The notes under the pieces were generated by a model, which had not been told where the DNA came from, searched no databases, and was given only the letters and a program-made list of their open reading frames with translations. The position numbers and the translations under genes are program-made. From Nitrospirota bacterium (GTDB lineage: Bacteria > Nitrospirota > Thermodesulfovibrionia > Thermodesulfovibrionales > UBA6898): 64,000 bases of DNA. The stretch lies in assembly GCA_021825365.1 (NCBI GenBank), contig JAKAHR010000020.1, positions 1 through 64,000 of the forward strand, read 5' to 3'. This document shows positions 35,606 through 44,029 of the stretch, one piece after another (positions within the stretch are counted from its first letter, which is position 1; each line of letters opens with the position of its first letter).

Positions 35606-36481
35606 ATGCCCGGGGTCGTCGGCATACGATTCAAGTCCTGTGGAAAGATCTACGATTTCGAGGTCAACGGCCTTGAGGTGAAGCCGGGTGACCGGGTCGT
35701 CGTCGAATCGGAGTTTGGCCTGAGTATCGGCAATGTCGTGGCCGGCCCGCGCACAACCGAGGGGCCTGAGAAGGATATGAAGAAGGTGCTCCGCCTCGCC
35801 TCCGAAGACGACGTTAAACAGAAACGGCAGAACGAGCAGTTCGAAAGAGAGGCCCGTTCCTTCTGCCTGGAGCGCATCATGGCCCGCGGTCTCCCCATGA
35901 AGCTCGTCTGCTCGGAAGTTACCCTCGACCGCAAGAGGATCATATTCTATTTCACCGCGGACGGCAGGATAGACTTTCGTGAACTGGTGAAGGATCTGGC
36001 TGCCCGGTTCAGGACGAGGATCGAGATGAGGCAGATCGGGGTGCGCGACAAGGCCAAGATGGTCGGGGGGCTGGGGCTCTGCGGCAAGGAGCTTTGCTGC
36101 CGCCTCTTCCTCACCTCATTCGAGCCGATATCGATCAAGATGGCAAAGCAGCAGGAGCTGGTTCTCAATACCGGCAAGCTCTCCGGCGTCTGCGGCAGGC
36201 TCATGTGCTGCCTGGGCTATGAATACAGCGAGGCTGGTCCGGCTGAAAAGAAGACAACCGCAGTCGGGGTGCCGGATGAGCAGGCCCAGGCCGTTGCCGG
36301 CGAGGCGCAGGAACCCTTTGACGAGCCCGAACCCCTTCCCGAGATTGTCTGCTGTCCTGCTGAAGACACCTCCCCGGCGGCACCGACGTCCGCATCTGCG
36401 GCGGGGGAGCAAAAGACGGAAAAAGGAAAACGGAGGAGAAGAAGACGGAGATTCAGGAAGAGGGCAAAACAGAATGAGTGA
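35606..36481 (+). CDS. ricT: PSP1-domain protein, RicT/YaaT-like
   Basis: 291 residues. The PSP1 C-terminal domain spans residues about 60-205, with the family cysteine motifs GLCGKELCCRLFL and GVCGRLMCCLGYEY. The tail from 210 is low complexity, ending in a run of basic residues (KGKRRRRRRRFRKRAK). In Bacillus, RicT forms a Ric complex with iron-sulfur clusters that influences RNase Y processing; in other phyla the role is less clear. It overlaps metG by 8 bases. Confidence 0.9.
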   Translation: MPGVVGIRFKSCGKIYDFEVNGLEVKPGDRVVVESEFGLSIGNVVAGPRTTEGPEKDMKKVLRLASEDDVKQKRQNEQFEREARSFCLERIMARGLPMKLVCSEVTLDRKRIIFYFTADGRIDFRELVKDLAARFRTRIEMRQIGVRDKAKMVGGLGLCGKELCCRLFLTSFEPISIKMAKQQELVLNTGKLSGVCGRLMCCLGYEYSEAGPAEKKTTAVGVPDEQAQAVAGEAQEPFDEPEPLPEIVCCPAEDTSPAAPTSASAAGEQKTEKGKRRRRRRRFRKRAKQNE

Positions 36482-38513
36482 ACGCTTCTATATAACGACG
36501 CCGATATATTATGTCAACGACGTCCCCCACATCGGCCACGCCTATACCACGATAGCCGCCGACATCCTGTCCCGCCGTAACCGGATGGCAGGCAAAGAGG
36601 TCTTCTTCCTCACGGGGACTGATGAACACGGCCAGAAGGTCGCCAAGGCTGCAGCGGAGAAGGGAAGGTCGCCCCAAGAGCATGCGGATCTGCTCGTCGG
36701 TAACTTCAGGAACCTCTGGAGCAGGTTTGATATATCAAATGATGCCTTTATCCGCACTACGGACGAAGGCCACATCAAGACTGTCCAGGGGCTGCTCCAG
36801 AGGCTCTGGGACCTGGGCGAGATAGAGAAGCGGGAGTACGCGGGGTGGTACTGCACCCCGGATGAGCGGTTCTGGACGGAAAAGGACCTTGTCAACGGCA
36901 ACTGCCCTGACTGCGGCAGGTCGGTTGACCGGATACAGGAGGAAAACTATTTCTTCCTCATGTCCAGATATCAGTCCCGTCTGATCGAGCATATCGAACA
37001 AAACCCTTCCTATATCCTTCCGGATACGAGAAGGAATGAGGTCCTGGGTTTTCTGAAGAACAATACCCTGGGAGACCTCTGCATATCGCGGCCGAGACAG
37101 CGCCTGGCGTGGGGCATCCCCCTGCCTTTCAACGGGGATTTTGTCACCTATGTCTGGTTTGACGCCCTTGTCAATTATTTTTCTGCAACACGCTATCTGG
37201 CCCCTCATGCCGCACAGGCGGGCCAGGGATATTTCTGGTGGCCGGCTGATCATCACCTCGTCGGAAAGGACATCCTCACCACTCATGCGGTCTACTGGTC
37301 GACGATGCTCATGGCCCTGAATCTCCCCCTGCCCGGAAACATCTTTGCCCATGGATGGTGGACGGTCGAGGGCAAGAAGATGTCGAAGTCCCTCGGCAAC
37401 GTGGTGGATCCCCATGCGATCGCCGATGTCTACGGGGTCGATGCCTTCAGGTATTTTCTCTTCAGGGAGATGCCCTTTGGTCTTGACGGAGATTTTTCAG
37501 AGGACGCCCTCATCCGGAGGATCAATACGGATCTGGCAAACGACCTGGGCAACCTCCTCAGCCGATTTATAACGATGGCTGAAAAGTATTTCAAAGGCGC
37601 CATCGGCCTGCCTGCCTCAGCCGCATTTACGGTCGATGAGCAGGAGATCGAATCCCTCGCCGAACAGGGCATGGCCCGTCCGGAGTTCAAGCCTGATTTT
37701 GTCCTTGATTTCATCCATGCCAATATTGAGACCCGTACGGAGCGAAAGTGGCGCGAACTGCGCTTTTCCGTAATCCTCGAGGGCATCTGGTCCCTAATCG
37801 GAGAGGCAAACAACCATATAGCCCGGACAGAACCGTGGAAGCTCGCCAAGACTGATCCGGAGGCGCTCAAGACGGTGATGTACAACCTGTGGAATGCCCT
37901 TCGCCTGATAGCGCTTTCTTTGTATCCCTTTATGCCGGGCACGTCGGTGAAGATGTGGAAGCAACTCGGCCTCCGGGCGATGGAGGAGGAGATCCGGCAG
38001 AGCCAGGCGGAGAGGCCTGCTGACGACCCCCGCTGTTATGCGCGGATTTTCTACTGGGACTGGAGGCCGTCATATGACATGCAGGTCGCGAAGGGGGAGC
38101 AGCTCTTCCCCCGGATAGAAAAGGGCAAGGAGAAGAAGGTGGAGAAATCCGTTGCAGCGGCAGAGGCTGAAAAGACTGCGGCCCTGTCGAACCTCATCAC
38201 GATCAACGATTTTGCCCGGGTCGAGCTGAAGATCGGCAAGGTGCTGTCCGCTGAGCGGGTGAAGAAGTCGGACAAATTGATCCGGATGCAGGTGGACACC
38301 GGTGAAGAGAGGCAGATCGTTGCCGGCATCGGCAAGACGTATGCGCCCGAGGACCTCGTCGGCAGGAAGATAGTCGTGGTTGCGAACCTGCAGCCCGCCA
38401 GGCTTATGGGGGTCGAGTCCAACGGCATGCTCCTGGCTGCCACGGGTTCGGACGGCATACCGGTGATCCTGATGCCGGAAAAAGACGTGGAGCCGGGGTC
38501 GAGGATCAAGTAG
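36474..38513 (+). CDS. metG: Methionyl-tRNA synthetase with C-terminal tRNA-binding domain
   Basis: 679 residues: class I signature PHIGHAY, the KMSKS loop KKMSKSLGN, and a C-terminal Trbp111/EMAP-type OB domain (INDFARVELKIGKVLSAE to the end). The zinc-knuckle region is partly degenerate: CTPDERFW has a single Cys while the second half keeps CPDCG, so it may not bind zinc in the classic way. The start is the ATG at 36474 within the end of ricT; a much longer upstream frame belongs to another reading of ricT. Confidence 0.96.
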   Translation: MSERFYITTPIYYVNDVPHIGHAYTTIAADILSRRNRMAGKEVFFLTGTDEHGQKVAKAAAEKGRSPQEHADLLVGNFRNLWSRFDISNDAFIRTTDEGHIKTVQGLLQRLWDLGEIEKREYAGWYCTPDERFWTEKDLVNGNCPDCGRSVDRIQEENYFFLMSRYQSRLIEHIEQNPSYILPDTRRNEVLGFLKNNTLGDLCISRPRQRLAWGIPLPFNGDFVTYVWFDALVNYFSATRYLAPHAAQAGQGYFWWPADHHLVGKDILTTHAVYWSTMLMALNLPLPGNIFAHGWWTVEGKKMSKSLGNVVDPHAIADVYGVDAFRYFLFREMPFGLDGDFSEDALIRRINTDLANDLGNLLSRFITMAEKYFKGAIGLPASAAFTVDEQEIESLAEQGMARPEFKPDFVLDFIHANIETRTERKWRELRFSVILEGIWSLIGEANNHIARTEPWKLAKTDPEALKTVMYNLWNALRLIALSLYPFMPGTSVKMWKQLGLRAMEEEIRQSQAERPADDPRCYARIFYWDWRPSYDMQVAKGEQLFPRIEKGKEKKVEKSVAAAEAEKTAALSNLITINDFARVELKIGKVLSAERVKKSDKLIRMQVDTGEERQIVAGIGKTYAPEDLVGRKIVVVANLQPARLMGVESNGMLLAATGSDGIPVILMPEKDVEPGSRIK

Positions 38514-38696
38514 GCCGGCGATGACGGAATACACCCGCTGATCCGGCGGACTCCCGTGCGATGATAAAGGTCCGGGAGACGGGCCAGGGTTTCCTGGTGG
38601 CGCCCTTATATAGTCCACCGTGAATGGTTGTCTGCATGGTGAGGGGATACGATCATATGCCGCAGCGAATGCGGAATGACAGCGAGGAGGTAACAC

Positions 38697-39779
38697 ATGG
38701 AACGGCAATCTGTCGACCTCAGTAAGTACAGTTATTTTTCGAGTCTTTCCGGTAGTGCTCTCACTGCCCTTTCCGAACGAATCGAGATCGTGAATTACCC
38801 CGCCGGGACGGTGATCGTGCAGGAGGGGGCTGTCGGTGATGCCTTCTATTTTGTGAAGGAGGGACAGCTTGAGGTGACGAGCAGGTCTCCGGCAGGACTG
38901 GAGGCAAAGCTTGCAGTCATCGGCAGGGAGCAGGGATTTGGCGAGATGGCCCTGCTTACCTGTTCCATCCGGTCCAGTTCCGTCACGGCGGTGACCGATG
39001 TCATGCTCTACCGGCTGCAAAAGAAAGATTTCGAAGAGATGGTATTGAACGACTTTGCGTTCAGGAGTATCCTTCTCCGGAAGACCGAGGACTATACCCA
39101 AATAAACAAGATCAAGACCCTCCAGCCCTTTGCGCTCCTTCCGCCGGAGAAGATGTGCGCTGTCATGGAAAAGATGGCAGAGAAGGAATACGGTCCTGGG
39201 GAGGACATTATTGTACAGGGAGAAAAGGGTGATGCCTACTACATTATCAAGTCAGGCCGGGTTTCCGTATTAAAGAAGAAGAAAGCGGACGAGGAGTATC
39301 GCCGGGTTGCGGAGCTGGGCGAAGGCGATGCCTTCGGGGAAGAGGCCCTCATCAGGGATGATCCGCGCAATGCGACCTGCCGGGCGGTCGAGAAGACAAC
39401 GGTGTATGTGTTGCATAAGGCGGACTTTAACGGGATCATAAAAGCTGCTTTTCTCGAAAACATATTCCCTGAGGAAATTTCAGCGGATACATACCTGGAC
39501 GAGTATATCGTAATCGATGCCCGGGTTCCGGCGGAATATGAAGAGGAGCACATCTACGGTGCGCAGAATATCCCGGTTGAAGTCTTGCGCCAGGAATGCG
39601 CAGGGTTTGACAAATCCAAACAATACATCACATATTGCCTCAATGATTCCCGGGGCATGGTCGCCGCATTTCTCCTGAAAAACCGCGGTTTTAATGCAAA
39701 ATGTCTCCGCGGGGGAATGAGCGGCTGGCCGGGTCGATTGGTAACGGGCTCCGATATCGTGCACATGCCGACGCAGTAG
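38697..39779 (+). CDS. Double cyclic-nucleotide-binding/rhodanese fusion
   Basis: 360 residues. Two cNMP-binding domains (about 20-130, with PAGTVIVQEGAVGDAFYFVKEG, and 140-255, with GEKGDAYYIIKSGR and GEGDAFGEEALIRDDPRNAT) are followed by a rhodanese domain (about 265-350: YIVIDARVPAEYEEEHIYGA and active loop TYCLNDSRGMVAA). The second cNMP domain keeps the phosphate-binding FGEEALIRDDPRNAT; the first has FGEMALLTCSIRSSS. No DNA-binding domain is present, so it is a ligand-gated sulfurtransferase or sensor, not a CRP-type regulator. The start follows AGGAGG. The 183 bases after metG show only a weak hairpin. Confidence 0.85.
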   Translation: MERQSVDLSKYSYFSSLSGSALTALSERIEIVNYPAGTVIVQEGAVGDAFYFVKEGQLEVTSRSPAGLEAKLAVIGREQGFGEMALLTCSIRSSSVTAVTDVMLYRLQKKDFEEMVLNDFAFRSILLRKTEDYTQINKIKTLQPFALLPPEKMCAVMEKMAEKEYGPGEDIIVQGEKGDAYYIIKSGRVSVLKKKKADEEYRRVAELGEGDAFGEEALIRDDPRNATCRAVEKTTVYVLHKADFNGIIKAAFLENIFPEEISADTYLDEYIVIDARVPAEYEEEHIYGAQNIPVEVLRQECAGFDKSKQYITYCLNDSRGMVAAFLLKNRGFNAKCLRGGMSGWPGRLVTGSDIVHMPTQ

Positions 39780-39852
39780 GAGCCGGCAAGGAAGGCCTGA
39801 CAAGGGGCACTGTTTTGAGGCACCTGCACCGGTATCTCGTTCCGGGCCCCGT

Positions 39853-40152
39853 TCAGTCTTCTTCCCTGATCCTCTCCAGGTATTCCTCCCACTCGAGCGG
39901 AAGCATATGCTTTTTTTTGTTGTTGCATTCCTTGCAGGCCGGCACAAGATTACCCTTTGAGGATTTGCCGCCCCTGACGACAGGGACGATGTGGTCCATC
40001 GTGAGTTCCGAAGGGGGGAAATGCCTCCCGCAGAAATAACAGGTGCCCTCTCCCCTTTTCCGCTTCCACCAAGATGACTGACGGAGTTCGCGCGCCTTCG
40101 CCCGCTCCCGTTTGATCTCCTCATCTGTCACCGGCGAAATAAAATAGTCCAT
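39853..40152 (-). CDS. HNH endonuclease-like protein
   Basis: 99 residues. HNH core: CYFCGRHFPPSELTMDHIVP with the DH pair and a later N (GNLVPACKECNNKKKHM), framed by two CxxC zinc sites. Such small HNH proteins occur widely as housekeeping or mobile nucleases. The exact start is uncertain: ATG 40152 is chosen and a GTG at 40173 would overlap the upstream gene. It immediately follows the GGDEF gene. Confidence 0.8.
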   Translation of the reverse strand: MDYFISPVTDEEIKRERAKARELRQSSWWKRKRGEGTCYFCGRHFPPSELTMDHIVPVVRGGKSSKGNLVPACKECNNKKKHMLPLEWEEYLERIREED

Positions 40153-40154
40153 GA

Positions 40155-42212
40155 TCACGCTACATGGCGCCACACCACGCTGCGGTTGCGGCCGCCGTGC
40201 TTGGCATGGTAGAGGGCCTGATCCGACCTTTCGATCAGTTCCTCCTTGGTCCTCGCGTCCCCCGGGAGAGTGGCTACGCCGATGCTGATCGTAACCCTGA
40301 ATGGTCTCCGGTCCGTGGTGAATTCCTGCTCGCCGATTGCCTTGCGCAGCCTTTCCGCGATCCGGAGCGCCCCTTCGGCATCGGTCTCCGGCAGGACGAT
40401 CGCGAACTCCTCCCCGCCATACCGTGCCGGGATGTCAATCGTCCTGATCGTCTCGCGGATGATAGCAGAGACCCTCTTGAGAACCTGGTCTCCCACCGGA
40501 TGTCCGTAGGTGTCATTGATTTTCTTGAAGAAATCGATATCCGTCAGCAGCAGGGAAACGGGCTTGGCCGTCCTTCCGGAGCGGCTCAGTTCAGCGGAGA
40601 GCTTTTCCTGAAAGACCCGATGGTTGAACAGGCCCGTCAGGCCGTCGGTGGTTGCCATTTTTTCAATGGCAGCGTGGAGCCGGGCGTTTGCCAGTGAGGT
40701 GGATGCCTGGTTGCACATGACTTTCAGGAGATCCAGCTGAAGGGTGCTCAGGAAGTCCTTCTTGTCGGAGCAAGCCGTGAAGATGCCCAAAAATCTCTTT
40801 TCGTACATCAGAGGGATGACCGCTATCGCCCTGATGTCGGCCGCCTTGAATGGCAGGAGGGGGATTTTGTAGCTGGAGACATCGGCAATGTAGATCGGCT
40901 GCTTGTTCTCCGCCCCCATCTGGATAAAGGTTCCCTTCAGGTCATACAACCTGTCGGCCGGGGTCTCTCCGGTGCAATAGGCGAGTTTGAACCCACCCTC
41001 CTCAGCGCTGAAAAAATAGATTCCGACAGCAGCGATCTTTTCCGCGCCTTCACAGAGAGTCCGGATGACCACCTCCGCATTCAGCGAGGACAGGAGAGTG
41101 GAGCTCTCTTCCCGGAGGACTTTTAGTCCGAAGTAGTCGCGTTTTATCTGAAGATACACCCGTTCCCGTTCAAGGATCTTTTCCACCTGGCGCGCGAACA
41201 TCATGCCTGTTTCCCTTTCCGTGATGTTGAAAAGGTCGTTACGGCCCCTATCGGCGGTAATCACTCCGATGATGCTGGCACCTGCAGCCACGGGAAGGGC
41301 CATGATCGATTTCGTCCTGCCATTCTTTTTCAAATAGCCGATGTCGATCTTGTTTTCTTCGATCTCTCCGGCTGCCAGGGTCTTTCTCTCCGCCATGCAG
41401 CGCCTGAGTACCCCTTCCCCGGAGATGATGATGTCTCCTTTTTCCTCCGTGGAGCACCGCAGGACGATGTCACTTCCCGAGGGCACGAAGAGATTCACGG
41501 CATCCGCGTAGACCGCTTTCTTCAGGGTGAGAAGCAGTTCCCCGATCTCTTCGTCAGTCTTCAGCATCGATGCGAAATAATGAGATGTCACCTCATCGCT
41601 GCTGAGTGATTCCATCCCGGTCTGGGTCACGATAGATTGGGCCCGGGTCCTGATCTCCGAAAGGGATGAGGCAGCCTGTTCCCGCTCTTTCTTCAGCCGC
41701 GTGAAGAGCAGGGACGACAGGGCGGCAGTCGCCAGGAGGAAGAAGGCGAAGGCCCCTTCTTCGCGGAGGTCGACCTGCGTGAGGCTGATTCCGAAGCGCG
41801 CTGCAAGGAGGCCGAGGGGGACGAGCAGAAGGAGGAGGCCGAGAGCGGCCAGGACGGTCAAGAGGGAATACAGTCCCGTCATCCCGATGACAACGGGGAA
41901 GTAGGCAAGGTTCAGCCAGGGGAGCCCCGTTAATCTGATCAGGCCGGAAAGCAGGACGAACAGGGCAAAGAGGAACTCAATGGCGAACTCCGGGCGTTTG
42001 CCGGTCCTGAGGAGGACCAGGCAGATAGCCGCGGCGGCTGCGCACAAAGGGAACCAGACAGCCGGCCGGTTGACAGGCATGCCCGTCAGTAGGAGAAAAC
42101 AGATGATGGAAAGAAAAGCGGGTGGCGCGCCCCTCGTGAGGCGGGTCAGCCAGACGCCCTGCCCTTTTTTATCTCCTCTTCCCTGAAGAATTTCTTGTAC
42201 AGGACGTCCCAT
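40155..42212 (-). CDS. Membrane-anchored GGDEF protein (putative diguanylate cyclase)
   Basis: 685 residues. About six hydrophobic segments (residues 30-170), a coiled-coil linker, then sequences resembling GAF domains in the middle (about 220-510) and a C-terminal GGDEF domain with active-site GGEEF (RYGGEEFAIVLPETDAEGA) and TDIDFFKKINDTYGHPVGD. It should make cyclic di-GMP in response to membrane or cytoplasmic signals. The annotated ATG at 42212 overlaps the preceding DUF507 gene by 67 bases; the true start may be further downstream. Confidence 0.85.
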   Translation of the reverse strand: MGRPVQEILQGRGDKKGQGVWLTRLTRGAPPAFLSIICFLLLTGMPVNRPAVWFPLCAAAAAICLVLLRTGKRPEFAIEFLFALFVLLSGLIRLTGLPWLNLAYFPVVIGMTGLYSLLTVLAALGLLLLLVPLGLLAARFGISLTQVDLREEGAFAFFLLATAALSSLLFTRLKKEREQAASSLSEIRTRAQSIVTQTGMESLSSDEVTSHYFASMLKTDEEIGELLLTLKKAVYADAVNLFVPSGSDIVLRCSTEEKGDIIISGEGVLRRCMAERKTLAAGEIEENKIDIGYLKKNGRTKSIMALPVAAGASIIGVITADRGRNDLFNITERETGMMFARQVEKILERERVYLQIKRDYFGLKVLREESSTLLSSLNAEVVIRTLCEGAEKIAAVGIYFFSAEEGGFKLAYCTGETPADRLYDLKGTFIQMGAENKQPIYIADVSSYKIPLLPFKAADIRAIAVIPLMYEKRFLGIFTACSDKKDFLSTLQLDLLKVMCNQASTSLANARLHAAIEKMATTDGLTGLFNHRVFQEKLSAELSRSGRTAKPVSLLLTDIDFFKKINDTYGHPVGDQVLKRVSAIIRETIRTIDIPARYGGEEFAIVLPETDAEGALRIAERLRKAIGEQEFTTDRRPFRVTISIGVATLPGDARTKEELIERSDQALYHAKHGGRNRSVVWRHVA

Positions 42213-42430
42213 TCAGGGCTGCCTTCTATGAGTTTTCTCGAAAAAGATTGGAGTTTCTTCCTGACGTTCTGATCGATCTCCTCGCCTATCTTCAGCTCAC
42301 CCACTATCGTCCGCTTTATCTCCCGCCGGATTGTGCCCTCATCCGTAAGGAGTTCAACGAGATTGCCCTTGATCAGGCCCTTCAGAAGGATATGGCTGAG
42401 ATGCGATATTTTGTCCTCGGAGAGCATCAT
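42146..42430 (-). CDS. DUF507 protein, copy 2
   Basis: 94 residues, helical. It opens with LSEDKISHLSHILLKGL and ends in a basic tail. DUF507 proteins have no known function. It starts with ATGA overlapping the stop of the first copy and is a probable duplicate of it, because both share the ...EDE/EE... linker and R-E-I...I-x-x-E-L pattern. Confidence 0.75.
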   Translation of the reverse strand: MMLSEDKISHLSHILLKGLIKGNLVELLTDEGTIRREIKRTIVGELKIGEEIDQNVRKKLQSFSRKLIEGSPEWDVLYKKFFREEEIKKGRASG

Positions 42431-42708
42431 AGGACAAGATTCCTCTCCTTGACCAGCCTCTGCTTGGTAAGGTCGAAGAGCTTCCGGTAATCCATTCTCC
42501 CCTTTTCAATGTCGGTCACGTGGTGTTTGAGGATTTCCCGCACCTCGTCATTGAGCCGGTCCTCAACCGCAAGTTCTTCCAGGATGATGAGTTCCGACTC
42601 GGCGATGAACTTTTCCATCGGCACCGTCGGCTTCACCATCTCCCTGGCGACAAGGTTGTCAGAGATCCGTTTTGCGAGGATCGGGACCCATGACTTCGGG
42701 ACGCGCAT
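42427..42708 (-). CDS. DUF507 protein, copy 1
   Basis: 93 residues, starting RVPKSWVPILAKRISDNLV, with the helical DUF507 pattern IILEELAVEDRLNDEVREIL. It begins 1 base after the rpsR stop and belongs to the rpsF-ssb-rpsR transcript. Confidence 0.75.
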   Translation of the reverse strand: MRVPKSWVPILAKRISDNLVAREMVKPTVPMEKFIAESELIILEELAVEDRLNDEVREILKHHVTDIEKGRMDYRKLFDLTKQRLVKERNLVL

Positions 42709-42709
42709 C

Positions 42710-42940
42710 CTACTTCTCGACGAAAGACAGGAGGGCGATATTGCGCGACCGCATGATCGACTCGCTCAGTTCACGCTGATGACGGGCACACGTGCCTGTC
42801 ATGCGGCGGGAGAGGATCTTGCCCCGCTCCGTCAGATAGCTGCGGAGAAGCCGAAGGTCCTTATAGTCGATAAACGGTGTCTTTTCGGAACAGAATCTGC
42901 AGAATTTTCTTCTCTGAAATCTCTTCTGGGGCATTGCCAT
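42710..42940 (-). CDS. rpsR: Ribosomal protein bS18
   Basis: 76 residues with the conserved core [35 protein letters not shown]. It keeps the zinc-ribbon type cysteines KFCRFC and TGTCARH, the C+ version of S18. It follows ssb after 41 bases. Confidence 0.97.
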   Translation of the reverse strand: MAMPQKRFQRRKFCRFCSEKTPFIDYKDLRLLRSYLTERGKILSRRMTGTCARHQRELSESIMRSRNIALLSFVEK

Positions 42941-42981
42941 GATAAACTCCTTTTATTTTCCTTATTAGTCTTGGTTTCGTT

Positions 42982-43380
42982 CTAGAACGGCTCGAGATCC
43001 GTTGTCTCTTCGGGTGCGTGGAGATCGCCTTCCCCGCCGCCTCCGCCCGATGAGCTCTTCCTGCTGCTCGAGAGGAATCTGACTGTCTGGGCGACGACCT
43101 CGAACTTGCTCCTCTGCTGGCCGTCAGTCTCCCACCGCCGTTCCTGGAGCCTGCCTTCAACGAGGGCCGAGCTGCCCTTGTTCAGATACTGACCGCAGGT
43201 CTCGGCCTGCTTGCCGAAGACGACGACATCGATGAAGAGAGTCTCCTCCTTCATGCTGTCCCCGCTCTTATACTTGGAAGAACACGCAAGGCGCAGGGTG
43301 GTGACCGGCGTTCCCTGAGGCGTATACCGCAATTCAGGGTCTTTGGTCAGATTGCCGATGAGGATGACTTTATTGAACAT
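42982..43380 (-). CDS. ssb: Single-stranded DNA-binding protein
   Basis: 132 residues: OB-fold opening FNKVILIGNLTKDPELRYT, a Gly-rich linker, and the acidic C-terminal tip DLEPF that recruits partner proteins (usual tip DDDIPF). It starts immediately after the rpsF stop, giving the conserved rpsF-ssb-rpsR order. Confidence 0.97.
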   Translation of the reverse strand: MFNKVILIGNLTKDPELRYTPQGTPVTTLRLACSSKYKSGDSMKEETLFIDVVVFGKQAETCGQYLNKGSSALVEGRLQERRWETDGQQRSKFEVVAQTVRFLSSSRKSSSGGGGGEGDLHAPEETTDLEPF

Positions 43381-43743
43381 CTAGGCCTCAGCCTTTGCCT
43401 CGGTCTTTGACTGTTCCGCCTCAGAGGCCAGGGTGGCCTCGAGCTGCTTCACCTGCTTTGGGCCGAGCTTGATGACCATGTGTTTAATGACCGGGTCAAA
43501 GACCTTGTAGAAGTCCTCGAGTTTCCTGATGGTCGCCGGCGGGGTCTTGAAGATGAGGAGCGTATAGAAGCCCTTGTTCTGCTTTTTGATCTCGTAGGCG
43601 AGTTTTCTCCGACCCCACGTATCGGTCTTGAGGATCTCGCCGCCCGTGTTGACGACGATGTCCTTGATGCGCGTGAGTGAAGCCTGGATTTCCTCGTCAG
43701 GGAGCGCTGCATTAAGGATGACGATGTTTTCGTAGATGTTCAC
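43381..43743 (-). CDS. rpsF: Ribosomal protein bS6
   Basis: 120 residues: YENIVILNAALPDEEIQASL, WGRRKLAYEIKKQNKGFY and a Lys/Glu/Ala-rich tail. GTG start at 43743 behind AAGGAGGTG; a frame extension to 43809 is rejected. It is the first gene of rpsF-ssb-rpsR-DUF507-DUF507-GGDEF-HNH. Confidence 0.96.
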   Translation of the reverse strand: MNIYENIVILNAALPDEEIQASLTRIKDIVVNTGGEILKTDTWGRRKLAYEIKKQNKGFYTLLIFKTPPATIRKLEDFYKVFDPVIKHMVIKLGPKQVKQLEATLASEAEQSKTEAKAEA

Positions 43744-43819
43744 CGAACACCTCCTTATGGATTTTTCCCCGCTTGCGGGGACTAAAGCCCTTTCCCAGGG
43801 AAAGAGCAAGGAGTCTTCA
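43744..43819 (-). promoter_or_regulatory. Structured rpsF leader
   Basis: Between the predicted transcription start and rpsF the RNA can fold two hairpins: CTTTCCC...GGGAAAG (43804-43790) and CCCCGC-AA-GCGGGG (43780-43767). rpsF leaders in many bacteria bind the S6-S18 pair for feedback; I cannot confirm the exact consensus here. Confidence 0.4.
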
Positions 43820-43849
43820 TTTATACCACAATGCAGCAGAGTGCGTCAA
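43820..43849 (-). promoter_or_regulatory. Promoter of the rpsF-ssb-rpsR operon
   Basis: Minus strand TTGACG (43849-43844), an 18-base spacer and TATAAA (43825-43820). It precedes the structured leader. Confidence 0.7.
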
Positions 43850-43960
43850 TTAGCCGATGCCCTAACCCGGGGGCGGCCGGCCTGGAAGTGCCGGTCCGGC
43901 AGGTGAGGCGCGTCACCACTGCGGCATCGCCGAGGGACGGGCCGGCTCGACCGGAAGGAC

Positions 43961-43989
43961 TTGACAAACCGCGATGAGGGGGTTATGAT
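43961..43989 (+). promoter_or_regulatory. Promoter of the tetR-ABC operon
   Basis: Perfect TTGACA (43961-43966), a 17-base spacer and TATGAT (43984-43989). It is immediately followed by a palindrome that a TetR dimer could bind. Confidence 0.8.
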
Positions 43990-43992
43990 AAG

Positions 43993-44006
43993 TAAGTAAT
44001 TACTTA
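43993..44006 (+). promoter_or_regulatory. Palindromic operator downstream of the -10
   Basis: TAAGTAATTACTTA, a perfect 14-base palindrome overlapping the predicted transcription start of the tetR operon. It is a likely autoregulatory site for the TetR-family protein encoded just after it. Confidence 0.6.
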
Positions 44007-44029
44007 TTAATTAGCCGCGGAGGTGGTGT

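Noticed and set aside
38514-38696. Structured RNA between metG and the cNMP-rhodanese gene
   Set aside because: Only a short CCAGG-GTTT-CCTGG stem is evident, too little to call a riboswitch or terminator.
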